Source of the DNA: Gammaproteobacteria bacterium
GTDB taxonomy: Bacteria; Pseudomonadota; Gammaproteobacteria; SZUA-229
NCBI GenBank assembly: GCA_016191795.1
Contig: JACPVK010000316.1
Span: 1 to 5,075, forward strand
Length of the DNA stretch: 5,075 nucleotides
Direction of reading: 5' to 3'
Part shown: positions 1 through 5,075 of the stretch, one piece after another
Layout: each line of letters begins with the position of its first letter
How positions within the stretch are numbered: position 1 is the stretch's first letter
Position numbers and translations under genes: made by a program
Notes under the pieces: generated by a model
What the model saw: the letters and a program-made list of their open reading frames with translations, nothing else
Database searches by the model: none
Told to the model about the DNA's origin: nothing

Positions 1-371
1 AATTCATTTTTTGCCTGTGCAAAAATATCATTCACCACTTCATCATGCAGACCCAGACGCACTTCATCACGTATCTGATCACGAACAAATTCCGGTACGT
101 AAGGCACACGTACCACTTTTGGTTGCAGTGCTGTTTCGGATTCGGTTACGGATTTTTCCTTATCGCTTTTTATTTGTGCGTCGGTTTTCTTTGTCACCAA
201 TGATTGCAACAATTCTGTCGCGCGTTGTTCACTAATGATCTTTTCACTGACCAGGATATCCATGATGTCCTGCGTACTCAAACGTGGCGCATCTGCACTC
301 ACGGTTAATTCCGCATAAACCATATTCGACATTGCCAGCAGACAGCAGGCAGACAGTACTTTCAATTTCAT
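1..371 (-). CDS. Putative porin, Porin_5-like (N-terminal part, 3' end outside window)
   Basis: The frame opens with ATG at 371-369 and stays open to position 1, giving 123 residues. Residues 1-20 are a signal peptide (MKLKVLSACCLLAMSNMVYA, then ELTVSADAPR). A helical region follows (about 31-62: LSTQDIMDILVSEKIISEQR, then ATELLQSL), then a charged linker (about 62-82), then the motif VVRVPYVPEFVRDQIRDEVR (87-106). I associate this N-terminal layout, a short coiled or helical part followed by V-R-V-P-Y-V-P-E, with the putative porin family (Porin_5) whose beta-barrel lies further downstream. These porins often neighbour ExbB-DUF2341, ExbD and TonB genes. It would be an outer-membrane channel working with the TonB system here. 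The ribosome site is weak (a GAG about 10 bases upstream) and no convincing own promoter was seen, so it may depend on readthrough from tonB. Confidence 0.75.
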   Translation of the reverse strand, partial: MKLKVLSACCLLAMSNMVYAELTVSADAPRLSTQDIMDILVSEKIISEQRATELLQSLVTKKTDAQIKSDKEKSVTESETALQPKVVRVPYVPEFVRDQIRDEVRLGLHDEVVNDIFAQAKNE

Positions 372-389
372 TTTCAGATCTCATGAATG

Positions 390-412
390 GGGACTGACCT
401 CAGATCAGTCCC
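390..412 (-). repeat. Short hairpin, 10-bp stem with 3-nt loop, in the porin leader
   Basis: In the minus-strand transcript GGGACUGAUC pairs with GGUCAGUCCC around a UGA loop, with one U-G wobble at the ninth pair that would be a C-A mismatch on the other strand. It ends 18 bases before the porin start codon and lacks a following T-tract. It could be a 5' leader stabiliser, a translation modulator or a short dispersed repeat. Its position relative to the long palindrome (18 bp away) mirrors the hairpin at 3616-3640 (distance 7-16 bp depending on the arm boundary used). Confidence 0.65.
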
Positions 413-419
413 GAATGGT

Positions 420-497
420 AAAAAGCTGAAGTCCGCAAATGAACGCAAATAAACGCTAATGAAAAAAACATTCGCCTTATTTGCATTCATTTGCGTT
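420..497. repeat. Long palindrome built of 10-bp CGCAAATRAA units, copy 1
   Basis: The left arm 431-461 holds CGCAAATGAA, CGCAAATAAA and CGCTAATG. The right arm 469-497 is its inverse (CATTCGCC, TTATTTGCA, TTCATTTGCG). They are separated by seven A residues. The left half and flank (AAAAAGC from 420) match copy 2 at 3647 almost base for base, in the same orientation. Copy 2 carries one extra 10-bp unit in its right arm. Read on the minus strand, the stem is followed after a few bases by GCTTTTTA (426-419), so it might also weaken transcription between tonB and the porin gene. It starts 11 bp after the tonB stop. Confidence 0.85.
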
Positions 498-508
498 TTC
501 TGTTTCTT

Positions 509-1153
509 CTAAATACTCGATGTAATCCGTAAATCTACAACACTCGGCATCTTGCCCGGCGGCATCTGGCTGAAGCGGGTGAATTTGTTCAGCGCCGCCA
601 GCAACAATTTGTCTTTTTCCCTGTCACCCGTGGACCGTATCATTTCGATGCGTTCCACCTTGCCGTCAAAACCCACTTTTAATTTGATGCGGAAGTTATA
701 TTCCTGCGATTTCAGCCCATCAATTTTTGATAACTGATCCTGCAACTCACTCGCCATCAAACCTTCGTACCAGGCGAATGGACTGCCATCAAGCAACCCG
801 CGTCCGCCTTTTTTACCAATCAATCCAAAATTGTCTCCCGCCCCGCTTCCGTCCGCATCAACTCCCAGATCCGCACTGGTGTTTTCAACCGGATCAGGAG
901 TTTGATCCAGCGGTTCCGGTTCGGGAATATTTTCTTCAGGCTCCGGCTCCGGTGGTGGTTCATCTACTTTGGGTGGCGGTGGCGGCGGTGTGATCAACGT
1001 GATTTGCTGTACGATTTTTTTTGGCGGCGCCGTATCCTGCGCGAAATAATTTTTCAGCCAGACCACACCGCTCACAGCCAGAATCAATCCGGCAATCACT
1101 GCAACTGCCGGAATTAATTTAATCAGTCGCGTTATGTAATCCGGCGCACTCAT
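509..1153 (-). CDS. tonB: TonB-like energy transducer
   Basis: The product has 214 residues. A short cytoplasmic start is followed by one membrane anchor (about residues 13-33, LIPAVAVIAGLILAVSGVVW). A proline-rich periplasm-spanning linker follows (about 50-90: QQITLITPPPPPPKVDEPPP and PEPEP runs), more acidic than the Pro-Lys linker of Escherichia coli TonB. A glycine-rich stretch (about 95-123) leads to a TonB/TolA-type C-terminal domain (about 126-212: FAWYEGLMASELQDQL, FRIKLKVGFDGKVERIEMI, STGD, VVDLRITS). The GFDGKVERIEMIRSTGD stretch matches the second strand and turn typical of TonB C-domains. The canonical YP at the start of the domain is absent, with YE at that place. It would transmit ExbB-ExbD motion to an outer-membrane partner. 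The ATG overlaps the exbD stop by 4 bp and there is little ribosome-site sequence, so translation is probably coupled. The gene ends with TAG just before the second long palindrome. Confidence 0.88.
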   Translation of the reverse strand: MSAPDYITRLIKLIPAVAVIAGLILAVSGVVWLKNYFAQDTAPPKKIVQQITLITPPPPPPKVDEPPPEPEPEENIPEPEPLDQTPDPVENTSADLGVDADGSGAGDNFGLIGKKGGRGLLDGSPFAWYEGLMASELQDQLSKIDGLKSQEYNFRIKLKVGFDGKVERIEMIRSTGDREKDKLLLAALNKFTRFSQMPPGKMPSVVDLRITSSI

Positions 1154-1551
1154 TTGACCAGACGTTGCGTAACCAGACCAAGCTGTGAAATTTCAAGACG
1201 GCCCATAATGTCGAGCACATCCACCACACGCTGGTAGGCGATTTGCGAATCCGCTTTCACCACCACCGGTAATTGCGGATTCACCGCCTTGTATTGCTTG
1301 AGCAGCGATTCCAGTTCCTGCAAGGTCACCGGATAGGTATCCAGATAAATCGTGCCATCCTGTGCAATGGTGACAGCTTTGGTTTGCGGTTTGGCGAGAC
1401 TGGGTGTGGCACTGGCCTTGGGCAGATTCACCATAATGCCCTGCACAGTTGCCGTGGTCATAATGATAAATATCAGCAACAGCACATACGCCACATCCAG
1501 CATGGGTGTGACGTTGATGTCATCAATTGGTTTGCTATCGTCAATATACAT
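1150..1551 (-). CDS. exbD: ExbD/TolR-family biopolymer transport protein
   Basis: The product has 133 residues from the ATG at 1551, a normal ExbD length. A short cytoplasmic N-terminus (MYIDDSKPIDDINVTPMLDV) leads into one transmembrane helix (about residues 18-40, VAYVLLLIFIIMTTATVQG). Asp19 in the NVTPMLDV motif is the expected proton-carrying residue. The periplasmic part ends with the typical ExbD fold (VVVKADSQIAYQRVVDVLDIMGR, then LGLVTQ). With ExbB it forms the motor that energises TonB. I chose 1551 over the longer frame from 1596 because the extra residues come from the intergenic repeat and because the family begins a few residues before DxINVTP. The gene follows exbB after a 150-bp gap and its stop overlaps the tonB start (ATGA), indicating translational coupling to tonB. 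Confidence 0.93.
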   Translation of the reverse strand: MYIDDSKPIDDINVTPMLDVAYVLLLIFIIMTTATVQGIMVNLPKASATPSLAKPQTKAVTIAQDGTIYLDTYPVTLQELESLLKQYKAVNPQLPVVVKADSQIAYQRVVDVLDIMGRLEISQLGLVTQRLVK

Positions 1552-1561
1552 TCGTCGCCCC
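1552..1561 (-). promoter_or_regulatory. G-rich ribosome binding site deciding the exbD start
   Basis: On the minus strand GGGG (1561-1558) is followed by CGACGA and then the ATG at 1551. The site is a weak Shine-Dalgarno match but correctly spaced. The alternative upstream ATG at 1596 lies inside the inverted repeat and would add 15 residues with no family resemblance. Confidence 0.45.
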
Positions 1562-1581
1562 GCCGAATTAAAAAGATATTT

Positions 1582-1693
1582 GTCGCAAAGTCGCAAAGAA
1601 CGCGAAGTGACTTTTTAAGTCGCTATACATTCTGTACACGTCCTACATTAATAAATAAACATATAAAACTTCGCGCCTTTGCGCCTTTGCGTC
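1582..1693. repeat. Inverted repeat of CGCAAAG units between exbB and exbD
   Basis: The left arm 1582-1608 (begins GTCGCAAAGTCGCAAAG) and right arm 1668-1693 (ends CTTTGCGCCTTTGCGTC) are inverted copies, with about 23 of 26 positions paired and one bulge. The spacer is AT-rich, about 59 nt, and contains a small GACTT-TTT-AAGTC palindrome at 1609-1621. The arms consist of 8-9 bp CGCAAAG-type units, related in style to, but different from, the CGCAAAT element elsewhere in the window. The element fills most of the 150-bp exbB-exbD gap. No T-tract directly follows it, so it is not an obvious terminator. It may stabilise or attenuate the transcript. Confidence 0.75.
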
Positions 1694-1701
1694 AAAATTT
1701 A

Positions 1702-3495
1702 TTAACTATGGTATTCAGCAATACGCGTGATAAATTCATCGCAGAACACATGCATGTCAGCCTGCAATTCCTTAACGCGCACGGTGAGGTAGTTGTATCC
1801 AAACAGGGCGGGAATGGCGACAACAAGACCGGCAACTGTTGCCATCAAGGCCGCGGAAATACCCGGCGCAATCGCATTGATATTTACATCACCGGAGGCG
1901 GCAATCGCCGCAAAGGTGATCATCACACCCAGTACTGTTCCGAGCAGCCCGAGGAAGGGACCGCCGGCAATGGCAATCGTCAACAACACCATATTGTTGT
2001 TCAGTTTTTGCGACTCGCGCACCAGCGATGCATCCAGTGTTGCGCGTATGGCACTCACAGCCTGTGGCGAGAGCGAATTATTCGCAGCCGCCGATAAGGA
2101 GGTGCCAACACGCAATTTAAGTTCGTGCACACCCTGATGATAAAGTTGATACAGGGGCGAACCCTGATAGTGATCGTGTTTGCCAAACATGGAATTCAAA
2201 AATGGCGAGTCACCGTATTCCTGCTCTTCATCGGCCGCATCCAGTGCCGCCGGGCTATTCACCGGTAACTCGTGAAAGGCTTTAATAAAATCGCGATTAT
2301 CCTTGCGAACGCGCTTGATCATCATGGCCTTGGCCGCCATCACCATCCAGCTGATCACCGCCATGATGGCGAGAAATCCCATCACCACCCAGCCATCGAG
2401 TGTGACGTTTTTCATGATGACAGTGAAATACTGGGCTTCACCGCCGCCACTGCTGCCCAGCTGCTCGCTTTGATCCATTGTTGTCCAGCTTGATTGCTGA
2501 CCCTGTGTGCCTGCCATAAACACAAACCACTCTGCACTGCGCGATGCAGCAGACAAATCCACTTCATCCATGTCACCAACAAATCCGCGCCCAGCGACAC
2601 CACCACCAATCAGGGTGGCATCGGCGTTGAAGGCCGGCACGACTACCGCTTGCGAAGCGACTTCAATCCCGTTAACCAAAATAGCCATGCGTTGCGTATC
2701 CACATTCAATGCCACCTGTTGCCAGCTGTCTGCTGTGAGCGGCGTATTGGAAATAGCTTCAACATTCTGCCAGCGTGCCAGCAATTTGTTTTCACGCACC
2801 GCCAGCGCCAGTTCACCGACGCTGCTTGATTGCTGAAACAGCAAGACATCCTGCTGCATACCCTGCGGTTTAATCCAGGCCGAAAACGCAAATCCTTTAC
2901 CCGGCAAATATTGCAACGACGGCGCATGGGTAATTTTTACCACGCCCTTGCCATTGAATTTCAAACCATTCCCGATCAGTGCTGCCGTGTGTTCAACCTC
3001 CACCAGTTCCGCTTTTTGCTGATAACTGCTGCTGTCCACTACAACATTATTCTGCTCGGTAAAATGCAGCGCGGCGATGCGTTGCGATTCGTATGCCGCC
3101 GATGCATCCACAGCACCTTGCGCTTCGGCATTGCCGTAATACATATAAATTGAATTGACACCATCCGCCGCGGCAACTTTTGGCAGCTTCACCCACACGT
3201 ACAGCATCTGGTTCACCAGATCGAATTTTTCAACATGATATGACAGCGGCGTTTTGTCATCCGCCGCGATAAAACGCAGGTCACTGGCATCTTCTTTCAG
3301 GTAAAAGAAATCGGAAAAATTTCCGGTATGCAGACGCAGTAATAGCGGCGCATCGGTTAAGGATTGCGTGCCCAGCTGACCGAGTTGCTGCGCGTCCAGT
3401 GATACCTTGACACGGTAAGGCCATTCTTCCTGCCACCAGGCATGAACAGACAACGGCAACAAACAAAGTGCGAGGGCAAGAATGCGCTTGAACAT
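1702..3495 (-). CDS. exbB: ExbB/TolQ/MotA-family proton channel with periplasmic DUF2341 and LamG-like domains
   Basis: This 597-residue protein is far longer than classical ExbB (roughly 240 residues). Residues 1-19 are a signal peptide (MFKRILALALCLLPLSVHA, then WW). Residues about 20-145 form a DUF2341 domain (WPYRVKVSL, LLLRLHTGNF, FDLVNQMLYVWVKLP, SIYMYYGNA). Residues about 150-325 look like a concanavalin/LamG beta-sandwich (GNGLKFNGKG, FAFSAWIKP, WQQVALNVD, ILVNGIEV, FVGDMDEVDLS). Helix 1 is at about 366-388. The MotA/TolQ/ExbB core has helices near 502-530 and 545-568 with the family signature GPFLGLLGTVLGVMITFAAI and the following ISAALMATVAGLVVAIPA. The C-terminal core, with ExbD, would form the inner-membrane proton-driven motor for TonB. 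The N-terminal domains would lie in the periplasm, possibly binding a glycan or partner protein. The start is fixed by the signal peptide and a GGAAAA ribosome site. It is the first gene after a Pho-box promoter. Core function is confident; the role of the N-terminus is unknown. Confidence 0.93.
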   Translation of the reverse strand: MFKRILALALCLLPLSVHAWWQEEWPYRVKVSLDAQQLGQLGTQSLTDAPLLLRLHTGNFSDFFYLKEDASDLRFIAADDKTPLSYHVEKFDLVNQMLYVWVKLPKVAAADGVNSIYMYYGNAEAQGAVDASAAYESQRIAALHFTEQNNVVVDSSSYQQKAELVEVEHTAALIGNGLKFNGKGVVKITHAPSLQYLPGKGFAFSAWIKPQGMQQDVLLFQQSSSVGELALAVRENKLLARWQNVEAISNTPLTADSWQQVALNVDTQRMAILVNGIEVASQAVVVPAFNADATLIGGGVAGRGFVGDMDEVDLSAASRSAEWFVFMAGTQGQQSSWTTMDQSEQLGSSGGGEAQYFTVIMKNVTLDGWVVMGFLAIMAVISWMVMAAKAMMIKRVRKDNRDFIKAFHELPVNSPAALDAADEEQEYGDSPFLNSMFGKHDHYQGSPLYQLYHQGVHELKLRVGTSLSAAANNSLSPQAVSAIRATLDASLVRESQKLNNNMVLLTIAIAGGPFLGLLGTVLGVMITFAAIAASGDVNINAIAPGISAALMATVAGLVVAIPALFGYNYLTVRVKELQADMHVFCDEFITRIAEYHS

Positions 3496-3504
3496 GACTT
3501 TTCC
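3496..3504 (-). promoter_or_regulatory. Ribosome binding site of exbB
   Basis: On the minus strand GGAAAAGTC directly precedes the ATG at 3495. GGA(A) is spaced about 6 bases from the start codon. This supports the 3495 start together with the signal peptide that immediately follows. Confidence 0.6.
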
Positions 3505-3524
3505 ATCATTTTGAAAGTGCGCGC

Positions 3525-3580
3525 ATTATTGAAAATATATGTGACAGGCTCGTGATTGAAATGTGACAGCTATGTGGCAA
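3525..3580 (-). promoter_or_regulatory. PhoB-dependent promoter (tandem Pho boxes plus -10) of the exbB operon
   Basis: Four 11-bp direct repeats run on the minus strand. They are TTGCCACATAG (3580-3570), CTGTCACATTT (3569-3559), CAATCACGAGC (3558-3548) and CTGTCACATAT (3547-3537). Units 2 and 4 carry a perfect CTGTCAC half-site; units 1 and 3 match it at 5 of 7 positions. The 11-bp period is that of PhoB boxes. After the last CTGTCAC come exactly 10 bases and then AATAAT (3530-3525), 5 of 6 to the sigma-70 -10. This is the same spacing I recall for Escherichia coli phoA. There is no good -35, as expected when PhoB replaces it. Transcription would start near 3518, giving a leader of about 22 nt before the exbB ATG. 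Confidence 0.75.
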
Positions 3581-3615
3581 CAGAAATATTTATGACACAG
3601 CATCCGGGACATGTA

Positions 3616-3640
3616 CGTTCCCACGCGGAGCATGGGAACG
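3616..3640 (-). repeat. Short hairpin, 11-bp stem with 3-nt loop
   Basis: In the minus-strand transcript the stem CGUUCCCAUGC pairs with GCGUGGGAACG around a UCC loop, with a single U-G wobble at the ninth pair. On the plus strand that pair becomes a C-A mismatch, so the fold favours the minus-strand RNA. No T-tract follows. The core GTTCCCA...TGGGAAC resembles a hairpin repeat I recall as widespread in proteobacterial intergenic regions. It lies between the long palindrome and the Pho-box promoter of exbB. Confidence 0.7.
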
Positions 3641-3645
3641 AGAAG

Positions 3646-3747
3646 AAAAAAGCATGAGTCCGCAAATGCACGCAAATAAACGCTAATGAAAACAAAGCAT
3701 TTGCCTTATTTGCGTTTATTTGCGTTCATTTGCGGACTTCTGCTTTT
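3646..3747 (-). terminator. Possible intrinsic terminator of the exoprotein gene
   Basis: Read on the minus strand, the 36-bp stem ends in GCTTTTTT (3653-3646), with an AAAAGC at the start of the other arm pairing into the T-run. The geometry (strong stem followed by T6, just after a stop codon) suits a Rho-independent terminator separating the exoprotein gene from the downstream promoter. The stem is AT-rich in places and its loop is long (28 nt), so efficiency is uncertain. The A/T ends on both sides could make it bidirectional. Confidence 0.45.
3648..3747. repeat. Long palindrome built of 10-bp CGCAAATRAA units, copy 2
   Basis: The left arm 3648-3683 and right arm 3712-3747 are 36 nt each and pair with 33 of 36 matches, around a 28-nt loop. 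The left arm reads as 10-bp units (CGCAAATGCA, CGCAAATAAA, CGCTAATGAA). The right arm is the same unit inverted (TTATTTGCG, TTTATTTGCG, TTCATTTGCG). The same element occurs at 431-497 with one unit fewer on the right side. It is non-coding and sits 55 bp after the exoprotein stop codon. It is likely a dispersed palindromic repeat; I recall similar TTTGCGTTCATTTGCG sequences between genes in many environmental Proteobacteria, but cannot search here. Confidence 0.85.
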
Positions 3748-3801
3748 GATCTAAAGCTTGAATCGGGGCAGGCACAACAGCGTGTGCCCACCACAACTGC
3801 A

Positions 3802-5075
3802 TCAGGGTGCAGGTTTATCGTCGTCTTCCAGGCCCATCACTTCCACCTGCAAAATCGCCACAGCGGCATTGTTGAACGCATCAGCGGCTTCTTCGCCTGA
3901 CACCGTCGATGTTGCATCCGTCCCCGCACTGGAGAGATTACCCAGATCCAGCCCCATGGCAGATGTTTCCGTGGAGAAGCCCACCGATTCACCACCGGCT
4001 TCGATGTTGCCGGCATTGAGTACGGTATCGGTTGCAAGGGTGAGATTACCGGCTGAATTAATACCGGCATCGCCCGCATCAATCACACCGGCGGGAGCGG
4101 CAAGGATGATATTGCCGGCGCTACAATCCGCATCAAAACAGGCGCTGCGAATACCGCTGCCCTGCACCACGGCGGGATATTCCTGATAGATGCGGTTCTG
4201 TTGTTCATCCAGTATCAGCACCGGTTCCGGCAGACTCAACACAGATTTTGAACCCCGGCCGGCGTCAATATCGCCAAGGCTTGACCAGATGCTCATGTCA
4301 CCGCCATTCAATGCCTGAATGCGCGACTGGTTAACGGCCACGTTATCGAGTGCAAAGATGTTGATATCGCCCTTACCAAAGGTCATCACACCATCATCTT
4401 CTGCGGTTGCAGAAGCCAGTCCAACATTAAATTTACCGCCCGGCACCAGCACGCTGAGGTCACTGTTATCGTCTGTCGTCCTGATTCGGCTGGACGTCAA
4501 CGATACATCGCCCTGCATGGCCGGATGTTCATCAAGGGTGTAGGCATAGCCACCGGTAACAATGACATTGCCCGATGTGATTTCACCCTCATCTGCCTCA
4601 CGGCGTTCCAGCACACTGCCGGGGAACAGGGTTGCAATTGCATCGAGGCCACGGCTGTAACCGTAGCGTTCGGTGTCGCTGTCATCCAGCTTGTTATTTT
4701 GTTCAGCGGCCGCGCGGCTCGCTGACAAAGTAATTTCGTTGAAAAAGCCTTGCATCACCAGACTGCGTTGTTGTGTTACTCCCAACGCATTAAATGCTGC
4801 CAGTGCGGCATCAAATTGATCAGCAGCAAAGCTGAAACCGCGCTGATTCATAAAAGAAATTATTTCTCCGCGATAAGAAGAATCCGCCGTGAAATACAGA
4901 TTGATGAAAGCATCGTATGACGCACTGCCATCGAAACCGGCCATTACAAAAATATCGGCACCGCTATCCGGCAAAGCGGTATTGGCAGTATTGCCGATAC
5001 TACTAATACCTAATTGATCGCCCAGATTAATATCGCGGCCAGCTATCACTTGCAGTTCGCCCGGCCCACCCGTGA
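3802..5075 (-). CDS. Filamentous-haemagglutinin-like exoprotein, DUF3739 family (C-terminal part, 5' end outside window)
   Basis: The reading frame is open to the window edge and ends with TGA at 3804-3802, so about 423 C-terminal residues are visible; the GTG at 5049 is an internal valine, not a start. The segment shows features I associate with the DUF3739 region of large secreted beta-helical proteins: GGPGELQVIAGRDINLG, a globular stretch of about 100 residues (YDAFINLYF to QGFFNEI), YGYSRGLDAIATLFPGS, LLVPGG-like LSVLVPGGKFNVG, GGDMSIWSSLGDIDAGRGSK, and APAGVIDAGDAGINSAGNL. These Gly/Asn/Asp-rich repeats suit a right-handed parallel beta-helix on the cell surface or released. An acidic tail (GLEDDDKPAP) ends the protein. 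The secretion signal would lie upstream, out of view, and no TpsB transporter is in the window. Two cysteines (CFDADC, about 4140-4123) are the only ones visible. The gene lies 306 bp upstream of exbB on the same strand. Family assignment is confident; function (adhesion, or substrate capture) is inferred. Confidence 0.88.
   Translation of the reverse strand, partial: TGGPGELQVIAGRDINLGDQLGISSIGNTANTALPDSGADIFVMAGFDGSASYDAFINLYFTADSSYRGEIISFMNQRGFSFAADQFDAALAAFNALGVTQQRSLVMQGFFNEITLSASRAAAEQNNKLDDSDTERYGYSRGLDAIATLFPGSVLERREADEGEITSGNVIVTGGYAYTLDEHPAMQGDVSLTSSRIRTTDDNSDLSVLVPGGKFNVGLASATAEDDGVMTFGKGDINIFALDNVAVNQSRIQALNGGDMSIWSSLGDIDAGRGSKSVLSLPEPVLILDEQQNRIYQEYPAVVQGSGIRSACFDADCSAGNIILAAPAGVIDAGDAGINSAGNLTLATDTVLNAGNIEAGGESVGFSTETSAMGLDLGNLSSAGTDATSTVSGEEAADAFNNAAVAILQVEVMGLEDDDKPAP

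Noticed and set aside
345..371. LSAC near the porin N-terminus as a lipoprotein lipobox
   Set aside because: The cysteine is residue 9, leaving too short a hydrophobic stretch before it; cleavage after VYA at residue 20 fits better.
1552..1596. Upstream ATG at 1596 as the exbD start
   Set aside because: The added 15 residues are encoded partly by the CGCAAAG inverted repeat, and the start at 1551 has a better placed G-rich ribosome site and the normal family N-terminus.
1273..2097. Long plus-strand open frame of 274 codons
   Set aside because: It runs antisense across exbD, the repeat gap and the exbB core, its translation has no recognisable domain and is rich in His/Arg/Gln/Asn as expected for a shadow frame.
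3537..3569. The CTGTCACAT direct repeats as a simple two-site operator for an unknown regulator
   Set aside because: Intermediate units at 11-bp phase and the 10-bp distance to the -10 fit PhoB better, though another regulator is not strictly excluded.
3657..3739. CRISPR-like array of short repeats
   Set aside because: The 10-bp units are contiguous, with no unique spacers, and form one palindrome.
3758..4186. Plus-strand open frame of 142 codons
   Set aside because: It is antisense to the well-supported DUF3739 coding region, low in complexity (Ser/Ala/Pro rich) and has no family resemblance.
5047..5049. GTG at 5049 as start of the exoprotein
   Set aside because: The frame continues upstream without a stop to the window edge and the upstream residues TGGPGELQ fit the family repeat, so this is an internal valine.

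Overview
The window looks like a gammaproteobacterial chromosome fragment of moderate GC. My guess is a Cellvibrio-like or other Cellvibrionaceae/Pseudomonadales organism, based on protein style and on the intergenic palindromes; the sequence alone does not prove this. All real genes lie on the minus strand, so transcription runs from position 5075 towards position 1.

Layout in the direction of transcription: (1) 5075-3802, the C-terminal part of a large secreted filamentous-haemagglutinin-like protein (DUF3739 family), cut by the window edge; (2) 3801-3496, a 306-base intergenic region holding a long palindrome made of 10-bp units that may terminate transcription, a short 11-bp hairpin, and a well-formed Pho-box promoter; (3) 3495-1702, an ExbB/TolQ-type proton-channel protein with a large periplasmic DUF2341 plus LamG-like N-terminus; (4) 1701-1552, a 150-base gap with a second family of inverted repeat; (5) 1551-1150, ExbD; (6) 1153-509, a TonB-like energy transducer overlapping exbD by 4 bp; (7) 508-372, a second copy of the long palindrome plus a second short hairpin; (8) 371-1, the N-terminus of a putative porin (Porin_5-like), cut by the window edge.

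The genes read as one functional module. ExbB, ExbD and TonB form an inner-membrane motor that couples the proton gradient to the outer membrane. The porin and the haemagglutinin-like exoprotein are the likely outer-membrane and surface partners. The most informative non-coding signal is upstream of exbB: four 11-bp direct repeats, two carrying a perfect CTGTCAC, with the last followed after exactly 10 bp by an AATAAT -10 box. This matches a PhoB-activated promoter and suggests the motor is made under phosphate starvation. From memory, the Pseudomonas aeruginosa PdtA exoprotein locus (phosphate-depletion regulated, beside exbB2/exbD2 genes) is a comparable arrangement.

No RNA gene, CRISPR array, transposase or prophage gene was seen. 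No credible plus-strand gene was seen.
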